From Armatimonadaceae bacterium (GTDB lineage: Bacteria > Armatimonadota > Armatimonadia > Armatimonadales > Armatimonadaceae), in the NCBI GenBank assembly GCA_030446525.1, contig JAUJNC010000083.1, positions 1 to 19,864 on the forward strand: a DNA stretch of 19,864 nt, written 5' to 3'. Within the stretch, counting starts at the first letter, position 1, and every line of letters starts with the position of its first letter. Positions 1 through 7,520 of the stretch are shown in pieces. Under the pieces are notes generated by a model, which saw only the letters and a list, made by a program, of their open reading frames with translations, did not search any database and had not been told where the DNA came from. The translations under genes and the position numbers were made by a program.

Positions 1-2
1 CG

Positions 3-191
3 GGCTGCTCGATGTGCCTGGGCATGAACCCCGACATCCTGCAGCCGGGCGAGCGGTGCGCGTCCACGTCCAACCGCAACTTCGAAGGCCGCCAGGGCAA
101 GGGCGGGCGCACGCACCTGGTCAGCCCGGAGATGGCCGCCGCCGCCGCGATCGCCGGACACCTGGTGGACGTGCGCGAGGTGACCAAGTGA
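3..191 (+). CDS. leuC: 3-isopropylmalate dehydratase large subunit, C-terminal end (partial)
   Basis: Only the last 62 residues are present; the gene enters from the left edge in frame 3. LeuC with LeuD isomerises 2-isopropylmalate to 3-isopropylmalate in leucine synthesis, using a 4Fe-4S cluster in the large subunit. The fragment opens with [11 protein letters not shown], which holds the last cluster cysteines of the family, followed by [18 protein letters not shown], which is nearly invariant in LeuC, and then [19 protein letters not shown], the usual C-terminus. The stop is TGA at 189-191. Its partner leuD is not adjacent but 1.5 kb downstream, behind two unrelated genes. Identification is secure; a homoaconitase large subunit would look very similar, but the long RTHLVSP-type tail favours LeuC. 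Confidence 0.95.
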   Translation, partial: GCSMCLGMNPDILQPGERCASTSNRNFEGRQGKGGRTHLVSPEMAAAAAIAGHLVDVREVTK

Positions 192-227
192 CCCCTCCCC
201 TGCAAGGGGAGAAGGCCGGGGGAGGGG
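192..227. repeat. G/C-rich inverted repeat covering a ribosome binding site
   Basis: CCCCTCCCC at 192-200 is exactly complementary to GGGGAGGGG at 219-227, directly after the leuC stop and directly before the methyltransferase ATG at 229. A nested pairing of CCCC with GGGG around TGCAA (197-209) is also possible. The right arm contains the only purine-rich Shine-Dalgarno candidate for the next gene, so a folded transcript would mask it. It resembles dispersed REP-like elements of GC-rich genomes, but no second copy is seen in this window. Confidence 0.55.
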
Positions 228-228
228 T

Positions 229-1023
229 ATGATCTCCGCGCGCGAGCAGTTCGACCGGCAGGCGACCCAATACGACGAGCGCTGGGCGTCCTGGTCCGAC
301 GAGACGCTGCGCCGCATGCGGGAGATGGCCGACCCGCAGCCCGGATGGCGCGTGCTCGACGTGGCGACCGGGGCGGGCTTCACCGCACTCGCCTTCGCGC
401 CGCACGTCCGCGAGGTCGTCGGGACGGACATCTCAACCGGGATGCTGGCGCAGGCGTGCCGCCGCGCCGACGAGGCGGGTGTCACGAACATCGTCTGGCA
501 GGAGGCCGCGGCGGAATCGCTGCCGTTCAACGACGCCTCGTTCGATCTGGTGATCGTGCGCATCGCGCCGCACCATTTCATCGACGTCCCGGCCTTCCTG
601 CGCGAAACGCGGCGCGTGCTCCGGCCCGGCGGCGCGCTCGTCCTCGGCGACACCACGGTTCCCGACGACGAGCCCGAGGCCGCCCAATGGCAGAACGCCG
701 TCGAGCGCGAGCGCGACCCGTCGCACGCCGCCAACCTGTCGCCGGAAGCGTGGCGCGCGCTCTGCGCGGAGGCCGGTCTGGCCATCACTGATCTCGACCA
801 CACGTCCGGACGCATCACCATCTCGCTCGGGGCGTGGCTCGATACGGCGGGCTGCACCGGGGAGCGGGCCGAGCGCGTGCGGACGCTGTTCGCCCATGCC
901 CCCGCCTCCGCGCGGCGGCAGTTCCGGATCGAAGTGGATGCGCCGAGTGGCGAGACACAGTTCTCCTGGCAGCGCGTCGTGCTGCGGGCCGTATTGCACG
1001 GATTGCAGGAGGGAAACCAATGA
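229..1023 (+). CDS. class I SAM-dependent methyltransferase (UbiE/MenG-like fold)
   Basis: 264 residues. Motif I, the glycine-rich SAM loop, is VLDVATGAGF at about residues 43-52; the acidic motif II equivalent is VVGTDIS at about 64-70; the post-I region AAESLPFNDASFDLV is typical of Methyltransf_11 proteins; and LRETRRVLRPGGALVLGD is the standard motif III block. The C-terminal third is the variable substrate-binding part, so the substrate cannot be assigned. The ATG at 229 follows GGGGAGGGG by one base and sits inside an inverted repeat. The stop TGA overlaps the Uma2 start in an ATGA junction, so the two are probably translationally coupled. It lies between leuC and leuD without an obvious role in leucine synthesis. 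Fold is secure; specificity unknown. Confidence 0.88.
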   Translation: MISAREQFDRQATQYDERWASWSDETLRRMREMADPQPGWRVLDVATGAGFTALAFAPHVREVVGTDISTGMLAQACRRADEAGVTNIVWQEAAAESLPFNDASFDLVIVRIAPHHFIDVPAFLRETRRVLRPGGALVLGDTTVPDDEPEAAQWQNAVERERDPSHAANLSPEAWRALCAEAGLAITDLDHTSGRITISLGAWLDTAGCTGERAERVRTLFAHAPASARRQFRIEVDAPSGETQFSWQRVVLRAVLHGLQEGNQ

Positions 1024-1673
1024 GTGTCACCGCCGGATCGAAATCCGCCAAAACCAAAAGCCGCACGCAGAAAGACGTCCCCGGCGTGACCCGCCCGATG
1101 ACCTACGAGGAGTACCTCGCCGGGCCGGAGGAAATGGCCCGCTATGACATCATCGACGGCATCAAAGTCTACCGGCTCTATGGTTCAGGAGAGAAGCTGT
1201 TGCCGAACCCAACGCGCAGCCACCAGCGTGTCCAGAAAAATTTAGTTTCGCCTTTCCACGACTTTGAAAAGCGCACACGTGCCGGCCAAATTATCATCGC
1301 CCCCTGTGATGTTCTCATCACGCGTAGCCCACTGCATACGCGCCAGCCCGACCTCCTTTTCATCAGCGGCGAGCGGCTGGCAAAGAACCCGCCCTCCGAT
1401 GATCCCGCCCCGCTTTCGCCCGCGGCGGAGCTTGTCGTCGAGATCGTCTCGCCCTCAGACAAACCATCGGTGCTGGCCGCCAAGATCGCCGACTACCGCA
1501 CGGTGGACGTGCGTGAGGTTTGGGTCGTACGGGCGGAGACGCATACGGTCGAGGTCGTTCGGCTGACGCTCGACGAGATCGAAACCGTCGCCGTGTACGG
1601 ACGCGGACAGACCGTCACCTCGCTCACGTTCCCCGGCCTTGCCGTTGCCATAGACGACATTTTTGCAGAGTAA
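1020..1673 (+). CDS. Uma2 family protein (DUF820, putative restriction-endonuclease-like fold)
   Basis: 217 residues from ATG 1020, which overlaps the methyltransferase stop as ATGA. The family signature is visible: MTYEEYLAGPEE near the N-terminus, a central PDLLFIS strand, ELVVEIVSPSD, and a lysine-containing KIADYRTVDVREVWVV segment. In Uma2 proteins the Asp of PD, the Glu of VEIVSP and the following Lys are thought to form a PD-(D/E)XK-type nuclease site; all three are present here. Biological function of the family is not established. The N-terminus has a short basic Lys/Ser-rich stretch (residues 5-22). Codon use is less GC-biased than in neighbours (for example a TTA leucine codon near 1240), which suggests a transferred gene. 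Uma2 genes are commonly multi-copy in some phyla; only one is seen here. Confidence 0.88.
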   Translation: MSVTAGSKSAKTKSRTQKDVPGVTRPMTYEEYLAGPEEMARYDIIDGIKVYRLYGSGEKLLPNPTRSHQRVQKNLVSPFHDFEKRTRAGQIIIAPCDVLITRSPLHTRQPDLLFISGERLAKNPPSDDPAPLSPAAELVVEIVSPSDKPSVLAAKIADYRTVDVREVWVVRAETHTVEVVRLTLDEIETVAVYGRGQTVTSLTFPGLAVAIDDIFAE

Positions 1674-1682
1674 AGGTGTGAA

Positions 1683-2275
1683 ATGGAACCATTTACGAAA
1701 CTGACCGGTGTCGCGGCCCCGCTGGACCGCGTGAACGCCGACACCGACCAGATCATCCCCAAACAGTTCTTGAAGCGTATCGAGCGCACCGGCTTCGGCC
1801 AGTTTCTTTTCTTCGACTGGCGCTACCGCGACGACGGCAAAACGCCGAACCCGAACTTCGAGCTGAACGCCCCGGCCCTGCAAGGGGCAACCATCCTCGT
1901 GACGGGCAAGAACTTCGGCTGCGGGTCGTCGCGCGAGCACGCGCCCTGGGCCGTGCTGGACTGCGGGTTTCGCGCCCTCATCGCGCCGGCGGTCGCGGAC
2001 AGCTTCTATAACAACTGCTTCAAGAACGGCATCCTGCCGTCGTCCTGCCCGAGGAGCAGGTGACGGACCTGATGGCGCGCCTGCAGGCGTCGCCCGGCGC
2101 CGAGGTGACTGTAGACCTGGAAGCGTGCTGCGTGTCCGGCCCCCGGCGGCTTCGAGGCGACCTTACCGTCGACCCGTTCCGCCGCGAGTGCCTGCTGAAA
2201 GGGCTGGACGACATCGGCCTGACGCTCCAGAATGAGGGCGACATTGCCGTGTTCGAAGCAAGGAGGATACAGTGA
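1683..2275 (+). pseudogene. leuD: 3-isopropylmalate dehydratase small subunit, frameshifted
   Basis: The first part (1683-2040) reads as a clean LeuD N-terminus: [20 protein letters not shown], then [10 protein letters not shown], and the substrate-loop block [16 protein letters not shown] at about residues 78-93. After [12 protein letters not shown] the frame breaks near 2041, where one G appears missing from an expected CCGGTC. Homology resumes in another frame as VVLPEEQV and ends with VDPFRRECLLKGLDDIGLTLQNEGDIAVFEARR. Between these, an extra C in the CCCCC run at about 2140-2144 and a missing T near 2163 shift the frame out and back. With three one-base corrections the product is a normal LeuD of about 196 residues. 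LeuD supplies the swivelling domain of isopropylmalate isomerase. Start ATG 1683 has AAAGGTG upstream. Either sequencing error or a recent pseudogene. Confidence 0.88.
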
Positions 2276-2279
2276 CGCT

Positions 2280-2309
2280 CCTGGACCGCGGATGTTCGCT
2301 CCGTCCAGG
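2280..2309. terminator. candidate bidirectional hairpin between leuD and the M14 peptidase gene
   Basis: CCTGGA at 2280-2285 pairs with TCCAGG at 2304-2309, and CGGA pairs with TCCG inside it, leaving a 3-base bulge and a 7-base loop. It lies in the 78-bp gap between two convergent genes, five bases after the leuD stop. There is no T-tract on either strand, so it would be a weak or factor-dependent terminator at best. Confidence 0.35.
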
Positions 2310-2353
2310 TGTCCGATTTGATGGCGTGACTGCCGCGCGTTTTCGGGCGCTCC

Positions 2354-3305
2354 TTACGAGAGACTTGCGCTGGCGCGGATGGCCGTCTCCGCCAGCCGGC
2401 GCTGCAGGTCCGCGGGCGTTCGCGGGTTGTTGTTCTGTACCTCGACCGCCAGGTGCGGGCAGGAGCGGTCGACGGCTCCCAGCGCTGCTCGAAGTAGACG
2501 CGCTGCTGGCCCGTATAGCCGAGGACGCGGGGCTCTTGCGTCTGGGCGTCCTCCACCGGACGCCATGCCTCGGTGATCACATCCGCCGCCACCGCCCGGC
2601 CGCGGGCGCGGACGGGCTCGGGCAGCGCCTCCCAGGTGACCGGCAACAGGACGACGCAGTTGTGCGGGCTGCGCTCGAACTCCGTCTGGTGCAGGCTCAC
2701 GATGATCATACCGGTGCCCGCCCGGTCAGCGTGTGCACCAGACGGAAGTAAGAGGAGTCCCAGTCGCGGTTCGGCTCGACATAGGTGGTCTCGTCGATGC
2801 GCTCGTACCCGATGCCGACAAAGGAAGGCTGGTCCTCCGTCGTTCGCCACCGGTCCACGCGCTTGAACCGCGCGCCCGTCTGGCCGTCCACGCCGAAGGC
2901 GAACTTCAGGAACTCTTCGTTCGTATACTTCGAGCCGTCCCACCACGGCTCGGGCGCGCGGGAACGGCCTTCGGGGTTGGCGTCGGGCAGAAAAGTGAGG
3001 AGCGTTTCCCGCAGAATGCGCTCCCGGTCGATAGCGGCGGGTGTGCCGTCGAGTTCGCAGCCGTCAAGCAGCTGGCTGAGGATGTTCATGCACGCGACCG
3101 TGCCGGCCGGTTCGTGTCCGTGCGGCACCGCAAACAGACACTTGCGCTTGCCTTCGTCCGGCACGTTCCGGTCCGTCACGGTAAGTGCATATACCGTGTG
3201 GCTCCACGGGCGCACCGTATCCAGCCGCGTCTGCTGCGGGTGTCGGTGCGCCCAGTCCCGTATCTTCGGATCCGTCTGGTCCGGCTTGGCGAGCCAGGGT
3301 ATCAC
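2354..3305 (-). pseudogene. M14-family metallocarboxypeptidase-like protein, frameshifted
   Basis: Starts at GTG 3305 with GGGGAG about 8 bases upstream and lies 18 bp downstream of recA. The first 199 residues carry the M14 zinc site VPHGHEPAGT (HxxE: His and Glu ligands) and the LPDANPEGR segment. The frame is lost at about 2715-2730; homology continues in a second frame as GTGMIIVSLHQTEF, whose His is the likely third zinc ligand. It shifts again near 2476-2490 and ends in a third frame as DRSCPHLAVEVQNNNPRTP, in which the Glu of AVEV is the expected catalytic residue, stopping at 2354. Repaired length would be about 316 residues with all key residues kept. No signal peptide is visible, so a cytoplasmic enzyme is likely. 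Substrate unknown; it could hydrolyse peptidoglycan or an amidated metabolite. Two single-base shifts separate it from an intact gene. Confidence 0.72.
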
Positions 3306-3323
3306 GGGAGCGCTCCCCGCCGG

Positions 3324-4340
3324 CTACTCCGCGGCGGCGCCCAGGCTCAGCGCCTGCGCGGCCTCGTCGCCGGTCTTGATCTGGGTTTCGATGGCGTCCA
3401 TCATCTCCGGGTGCTGCTCCAGATACGTCTTCGCGTTCTCGCGGCCCTGGCCGATGCGATCGCCCTTGTACGAGTAGAACGCGCCCGCCTTGTTGATAAT
3501 GCCGAGTTCGGTGCCGATGTCGATGATCGAGCCGGAGCGGGAGATGCCGTGCCCGAACATGATGTCGAACTCGGCCTGCTTGAACGGGGGCGCGACCTTG
3601 TTCTTGACCACCTTGACGCGGGTGCGGATGCCGACCATGTCGTTGCCCGCCTTGAGCGTCTCGACCCGGCGCACGTCCAGGCGCACGGACGAGTAGAACT
3701 TGAGCGCCCGCCCGCCCGGCTGGGTCTCCGGGTTGCCGAACATGACCCCGATCTTCTCGCGCAGCTGGTTGATGAAGATGGCCGCCGTCCCGGTCTTGTT
3801 CAGCGAGCCGGTGATCTTGCGCAGCGCCTGGCTCATCAGGCGGGCCTGCAGGCCCATGTGGCTGTCGCCCATCTCGCCCTCGATCTCCGCCTTGGGCACG
3901 AGGGCCGCCACCGAGTCCAGGACCACGACCGAAACGGCGTTGGAGCGGACCAGGGCGTCGATGACCTCCAGCGCCTCCTCGCCCGTGGACGGCTGCGCGA
4001 TCAGCAGGTTGTCCACGTCCACGCCCAGGTTCTGCGCGTACGCGGGGTCGACGGCGTGTTCGGCGTCCACATAGGCGGCCACGCCGCCCATCTTCTGCGC
4101 CTGGGCCACGATCTGGAGCGCGACGGTCGTCTTGCCCGACGACTCCGCCCCGTAGATCTCGGTGATACGCCCCTTGGGGATGCCGCCCACGCCGAGCGCG
4201 AGGTCGAGCGCCAACGAGCCCGTCGGGATCGCCTCGACCACGTTGTTCTTGGCGGCCTCGCCCAGCCGCATCACCGATCCCTTGCCGAACTGCTTTTCTA
4301 TCTGCGACAGCGCCATCTCCAGGGCGCGCTCTTTGTCCAA
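3324..4340 (-). CDS. recA: recombinase RecA
   Basis: 338 residues, the usual RecA length. It begins [20 protein letters not shown], typical of the family. Walker A is GAESSGKT at residues 64-71; Walker B is [10 protein letters not shown] at about 137-146; the [14 protein letters not shown] region is the L1 loop area; and the L2 loop region around [17 protein letters not shown] is complete. RecA forms filaments on single-stranded DNA, drives strand exchange and triggers LexA-type autocleavage. The start is TTG at 4340, chosen because the conserved N-terminus begins there and AAGGAG lies about 10 bases upstream. It is the third gene of cinA-thpR-recA with a 12-bp gap to thpR. The acidic C-terminal tail is short (ends LSLGAAAE). 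No obvious LexA box is seen upstream. Confidence 0.98.
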   Translation of the reverse strand: MDKERALEMALSQIEKQFGKGSVMRLGEAAKNNVVEAIPTGSLALDLALGVGGIPKGRITEIYGAESSGKTTVALQIVAQAQKMGGVAAYVDAEHAVDPAYAQNLGVDVDNLLIAQPSTGEEALEVIDALVRSNAVSVVVLDSVAALVPKAEIEGEMGDSHMGLQARLMSQALRKITGSLNKTGTAAIFINQLREKIGVMFGNPETQPGGRALKFYSSVRLDVRRVETLKAGNDMVGIRTRVKVVKNKVAPPFKQAEFDIMFGHGISRSGSIIDIGTELGIINKAGAFYSYKGDRIGQGRENAKTYLEQHPEMMDAIETQIKTGDEAAQALSLGAAAE

Positions 4341-4352
4341 CTCGGTTGCTCC

Positions 4353-4919
4353 TTACTGTTCGATTGACTTCAGCGGCCATTGGCCGAGCGGCGCGTAGAT
4401 GGCCCCGCGCGGGTCGAGGGTGCTTTGCATCAGCGTAATGCGATCCGCCGTCTGCCCCCCGCAGTCTTCGTCCGCCTGCGCGGCCACGGCCTCGCGCAGG
4501 GCGTCCATCCCCCGGGGCGACTTGACGCGGCCCAGGGTGACGTGCGGGACCAGGCCCCCCTCGCGCGCCACCCCGAACGCCGCGAGCGGCCCCTCCGCCC
4601 GCAGGGCCAGCGCCTTCCACGCGTCCGCGCCTTCCGGCACGCCTGCCCACAGCGTCTTCAGCGGCCCGCGCTTGGGGAACGCCCCCGCGCCGCGTACGCC
4701 GAAGCGAAACGCCGGTGTCGCGCCGGCCACGTCGGCGCACACCGCCTCGATCTCCGGCAGGCGCGCGTCGGGCTGGTCGCCGATGAACTTGACGGTCAGA
4801 TGGAAGTTGGCGGGCTCCACCCAGCGCACATCCGCCCCCGACGCCTGGAGCCGCGCCTGCATCCCCGACACGGCATTGCGCACGGCGTCCGAGAGCTCGA
4901 TGGCGACAAAAAGCCTCAT
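4353..4919 (-). CDS. thpR: RNA 2',3'-cyclic phosphodiesterase (LigT/ThpR family)
   Basis: 188 residues, normal for the 2H phosphoesterase LigT branch. Both HxTx catalytic motifs are present: HLTV at residues 40-43 (in NFHLTVKFIGD) and HVTL at 126-129 (in VPHVTLGRV). The N-terminus MRLFVAIELSDAVR matches the family. The enzyme opens 2',3'-cyclic phosphate ends of RNA and was first found as a 2'-5' RNA ligase; its physiological RNA is not known. The ATG overlaps the cinA stop as ATGA, so translation is likely coupled. The cinA-ligT-recA order is a conserved arrangement in several bacteria, pointing to a shared DNA/RNA damage regulon. Confidence 0.93.
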   Translation of the reverse strand: MRLFVAIELSDAVRNAVSGMQARLQASGADVRWVEPANFHLTVKFIGDQPDARLPEIEAVCADVAGATPAFRFGVRGAGAFPKRGPLKTLWAGVPEGADAWKALALRAEGPLAAFGVAREGGLVPHVTLGRVKSPRGMDALREAVAAQADEDCGGQTADRITLMQSTLDPRGAIYAPLGQWPLKSIEQ

Positions 4920-6175
4920 GCCGGCGCGCCCTTTCCCCGCAGAAGTGCCTGCCTCAAAAGGTTCAGGGCGATCTGCGTCGTGCGCAGGCGGATGTCGGCG
5001 CGCGAGCCGCCGAAGAGGTTCTTCTCCGCGACCACCCTTTGTCCATCCGCCAGCCCGATGTAGACCAGGCCCACCGGCTTCTCGGGCGTGCCCCCGCCCG
5101 GCCCCGCGATGCCCGTGATCGAGATGCCGTAGTCCGACTGGGCAAGCTCCCGCACCCGCTCCGCCATCGCCTTGGCCACCTCGGGCGAGACCGCGCCCAC
5201 CGCCCCGATCAGCGCCGAGGGAACCTTGAGCAGGTGGATCTTGGCGTCGTTGGCGTAGGTGACCAGGCCGGTGTGGAACACGGCGCTCGAGCCGGCGACG
5301 TTGGTCAGCCGCCCGGCAAGCAGGCCGCCCGTGCAGGACTCGGCGGTGGCGACGGTGCGCTTATGCTCCCTGAGGATCGCCACGACCGCCTCTTCCAGCG
5401 TCGTCTCGTCCTCGCCGTAGACCACGTCGCCCAGCCGCGCGCGCAGAAGGGCGGCGCGCTCGGCGTTGCGGGCGTCAGCCTCTTGCTCGGTCCGGGCGCG
5501 CGAGGTGACGCGCAGGTGCACCTCGCCCGTCTTGGCGTAGGGCGCCACCGTGGGGTTGGCGTCCTGCATCAGGTCCTTGACCGTTTCTTCGACGAGCGAC
5601 TCGCCCATGCCGATGATGCGCAGCACGCGCGAGCGGATCACCTGCCGGTCCCCGGACGTCCGCTCCCGCAGGAAGGGGTAGACGCCGGTCTCGAACATCG
5701 GGATCAGCTCGTTGGGCGGGCCGGGCAGCGCGACCACGATCTTGCCGTTCCTGTCCAGCAGGAGGCCGGGCGCCGTGCCGTTGGCGTTGGGCAGCGGCGT
5801 CGCCCCGGCGGGAACGTCCGCCTGGCTCAGGATGGAGTCCACCATCTTGTAGCCGCGGGCGGAAAACAGGCCGTGCGCCGTGCGCCCGGCGATCTCGGGA
5901 TCGCGCCGGGGTGGCGCGTCCATCACCTCGGCGATCACGTCGCGGGTGATGTCGTCCATGGTCGGCCCCAGCCCGCCGACGGTAAGGACGAGGTCGGCGC
6001 GGGACAGGGCCTGCCGGAGCGCGAAGGCGGCGCGCTCTCGGTTGTCGCCGACCGTGGCGCGGAAGTAGATGTTGATGCCGAGGGCGGAAAGCTGCTGCGC
6101 CAGATACGCCGCGTCCGTGTCCACGATCTGCCCGAGCAGCAGCTCCGTCCCGATGGATACCACCTCAGCGACCAT
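4916..6175 (-). CDS. cinA: CinA, competence/damage-inducible nucleotide deamidase
   Basis: 419 residues from ATG 6175. The frame is open 66 bases further upstream, but the CinA N-terminus is EVVSIGTELLLGQIVDTDA, so the start is placed two residues before it; GTGGGG lies just upstream. The N-terminal molybdopterin-binding-like (MocF/COG1058) domain includes TVGGLGPTMDDITRD at about residues 72-86 and the GPPNELIPMF block. The C-terminal PncC-type nicotinamide mononucleotide deamidase domain includes TAESCTGGLL at about residues 274-283 and GIAGPGGGTPEKPVGLVYIG. It probably recycles NMN released by DNA ligase. First gene of the cinA-thpR-recA operon, expressed from the promoter at 6213-6241. 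Confidence 0.96.
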   Translation of the reverse strand: MVAEVVSIGTELLLGQIVDTDAAYLAQQLSALGINIYFRATVGDNRERAAFALRQALSRADLVLTVGGLGPTMDDITRDVIAEVMDAPPRRDPEIAGRTAHGLFSARGYKMVDSILSQADVPAGATPLPNANGTAPGLLLDRNGKIVVALPGPPNELIPMFETGVYPFLRERTSGDRQVIRSRVLRIIGMGESLVEETVKDLMQDANPTVAPYAKTGEVHLRVTSRARTEQEADARNAERAALLRARLGDVVYGEDETTLEEAVVAILREHKRTVATAESCTGGLLAGRLTNVAGSSAVFHTGLVTYANDAKIHLLKVPSALIGAVGAVSPEVAKAMAERVRELAQSDYGISITGIAGPGGGTPEKPVGLVYIGLADGQRVVAEKNLFGGSRADIRLRTTQIALNLLRQALLRGKGAPA

Positions 6176-6212
6176 GCCGCCCCACTTTCCCCGCAGGCAA
6201 AAATCTGTTTGT

Positions 6213-6241
6213 ATTATAGCAGCCACAACCCGAGGATGCAA
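6213..6241 (-). promoter_or_regulatory. sigma-70 type promoter of the cinA-thpR-recA operon
   Basis: On the minus strand, TTGCAT (6241-6236) is followed by a 17-base spacer and a consensus TATAAT (6218-6213). A transcript would start near 6206, giving a leader of about 30 bases before the cinA ATG at 6175. Confidence 0.75.
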
Positions 6242-6257
6242 GCGCTATTTTGCACCC

Positions 6258-6287
6258 ACTTTAGGCGAAAGGGAGTGCCTTTGTCAA
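6258..6287 (-). promoter_or_regulatory. second, upstream promoter candidate for cinA
   Basis: A perfect TTGACA on the minus strand (6287-6282), an 18-base spacer and TAAAGT (6263-6258). It lies just upstream of the better TATAAT promoter, so the operon may have tandem promoters. The -10 is poor. Confidence 0.4.
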
Positions 6288-6398
6288 TACGGGGTCGCGC
6301 AATCCGGCAATTCGTCCGGCATCAGGCATCCGGGGATTCCGCCACGCCGGCCTCAACAAGCGCCCTGCTCAGCCGGTTATATATGATAACATCGTTTA

Positions 6399-6407
6399 TG
6401 CTATATA
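6399..6407 (+). promoter_or_regulatory. extended -10 promoter candidate for the VapBC-like operon
   Basis: TGCTATATA forms an extended -10 (TG-N-TATATA) about 53 bases before the antitoxin ATG. No good -35 is seen. The surrounding AT-rich stretch 6377-6410 contains TATATAT and CTATATAG, a loose inverted repeat that could be an antitoxin operator, since such operons usually repress themselves. Confidence 0.45.
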
Positions 6408-6459
6408 GACGCGGCGCTCTGTGCTATACGGAAGCAGAGCGAAAACGAGGAGGCGAACC

Positions 6460-6681
6460 ATGACCCTGACTATTGAACTTACCCCCGAACAGGAGAGCCG
6501 GCTGGCCGTCCTCGCCCGGCGGGAGGGGCTGGAACCGGCCGATGTTGTCAAGAAGCTGGTCGAGGAGCACCTGCCGCCGCTCGCGCCCTCGTCTCGCCTT
6601 CCGGAGCAGGAGCAGGCGCGGCGGGTGAAAGTAATGCAGGAGCTGGTCGAAGAGACGGAGCGTCTGAATCTCTACCGGTGA
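6460..6681 (+). CDS. small ribbon-helix-helix-like antitoxin candidate (VapB type)
   Basis: 73 residues from ATG 6460, preceded by GAGGAGG. The first 45 residues, TLTIELTPEQESRLAVLARR then EGLEPADVVKKLVEEHL, have the one-strand-two-helix pattern of MetJ/Arc repressors: a short beta strand (TLTIEL), a helix (EQESRLAVLARREG) and a second helix (EPADVVKKLVEEHL). The charged C-terminal tail (EQEQARRVKVMQELVEETERL) would be the toxin-wrapping segment. The stop overlaps the next gene's GTG as GTGA. The neighbour is a PIN-domain protein, so this is most likely its antitoxin and operon repressor. No close named family is recognised. Confidence 0.75.
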   Translation: MTLTIELTPEQESRLAVLARREGLEPADVVKKLVEEHLPPLAPSSRLPEQEQARRVKVMQELVEETERLNLYR

Positions 6682-7241
6682 CTGTCGCCCTGCTGGACGC
6701 CAATGTTCTGTATCCGCCTGCGCTGCGCGATCTGTTCCTGTGGCTGGCCGCCGGCGACCTCTACAGCCCCCTCTGGACCGAGACCATCCACGACGAGTGG
6801 ATGCGCAGCGTCTTGGCGGACCGGCCTGACCTGACGCGCGCCCAGCTGGAGCGGACCCGCGCGCTGATGGATCAGGTCGATCCGCAGAGCCTGGTGACTG
6901 GGTACGAGGCACGCATCCCGACTCTGCATCTGCCTGACGCCGACGACCGCCACGTGTTCGCCGCGGCCGTCGAGGCGAAGGCGGCAGTGATCGTCACGTT
7001 TAACCTCTCCGACTTCCCCGCCGCGGCGCTCGCGCCGCTGGGGGTTCAGGCCCTGCTCCCGGACGTGTTCCTGTGCGCGCTCTTCGATGCGGCGCCCTCC
7101 CCCTTCCTCGCGGCGGTCGCCCTTCACCGCGCTTCCCTGCGCCGCCCGCCGAAAACCGGGGAAGAGTACGTGGCGACGCTCCGGCAGAACGGTCTGCAGC
7201 AGCCCGCAACCCGCTTGGAAGGGCATCGGGACGCGTTGTAA
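6678..7241 (+). CDS. PIN-domain protein, VapC-like RNase toxin candidate
   Basis: 187 residues, GTG start overlapping the antitoxin stop by four bases. PIN-domain acidic residues are in order: D7 in ALLDANVLYP, E35/E40 in ETIHDEW, D87/D89/D90 in LPDADDRHV, and D112 in TFNLSDFP. The DANVL opening and the DADDRHV block resemble the PIN_3 (COG1569-like) branch rather than classical short VapC. Such toxins cleave tRNA or rRNA in a metal-dependent way. After about residue 125 the protein continues with a helical region (VFLCALFDAAPSPFLAAVALHRASLRRP) common in this branch. Target unknown. All catalytic acids are present, so it should be active unless held by the upstream antitoxin. Confidence 0.85.
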   Translation: MTVALLDANVLYPPALRDLFLWLAAGDLYSPLWTETIHDEWMRSVLADRPDLTRAQLERTRALMDQVDPQSLVTGYEARIPTLHLPDADDRHVFAAAVEAKAAVIVTFNLSDFPAAALAPLGVQALLPDVFLCALFDAAPSPFLAAVALHRASLRRPPKTGEEYVATLRQNGLQQPATRLEGHRDAL

Positions 7242-7255
7242 AGGAGGCGCTCGTA

Positions 7256-7489
7256 ATGTCCACCAAATCCAACCTTGTCCGCGGCGATAACTTCCACTTC
7301 TGTCGCGAACTCCTCGACGAGGAGCACGTGTACCTGATGCTGGAAGGTGGAGAGCTCCAGGCCGGCCCGGGCTACGTCACCGTCTCCATCCCCGCCGTCT
7401 GCGAGGTGATGCGCGAACACGGCCAGACGGACGTCCCCCTCGCGGACAAAAGCGATGGTCGAGAACGAGAAGGCGGTTCTTGGCGTTGA
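7256..7489 (+). CDS. small hypothetical protein, probably frameshifted near its C-terminus
   Basis: 77 residues from ATG 7256, with GGAGG 8 bases upstream and 14 bp after the PIN gene. The sequence starts MSTKSNLVRGDNFHFCRELL and has EEHVYLMLEGG and the strand-rich YVTVSIPAVCEVMREHG; no signal peptide, membrane segment or metal motif is visible. I do not recognise a named family. The last residues (KSDGREREGGSWR) look unlike the rest. In the next frame, AMVENEKAVLGVDNALILVY runs open from about 7452 to TGA 7557-7559, so one indel near 7450 would extend the protein by about 30 residues. It may belong to the toxin-antitoxin operon or be an independent passenger. Confidence 0.6.
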   Translation: MSTKSNLVRGDNFHFCRELLDEEHVYLMLEGGELQAGPGYVTVSIPAVCEVMREHGQTDVPLADKSDGREREGGSWR

Positions 7490-7514
7490 CAACGCCCTTA
7501 TTCTAGTGTACACT
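7486..7514 (+). promoter_or_regulatory. sigma-70 type promoter for ffh and the downstream ribosomal cluster
   Basis: Perfect TTGACA at 7486-7491, a 17-base spacer and TACACT at 7509-7514. The start point would be close to 7521, leaving a 109-base leader before ffh. The -35 overlaps the stop codon of the preceding small gene. Confidence 0.7.
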
Positions 7515-7520
7515 GGAGTG

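Noticed and set aside
2733..4367. A long open frame on the plus strand opposite recA and the M14 peptidase gene
   Set aside because: It is antisense to recA codons, is rich in Arg/Leu/His/Asp without domains, and is explained by high GC third positions of recA.
6205..6222. Possible LexA box CTG...CAG over the cinA -10
   Set aside because: The half-sites are separated by 12 bases instead of the 10 of the proteobacterial consensus, and no GAAC-N4-GTTC box is present.
5039..6463. A 474-residue open frame on the plus strand opposite cinA
   Set aside because: Antisense shadow of cinA, low-complexity Arg/Gly/Asp composition and no ribosome binding site.
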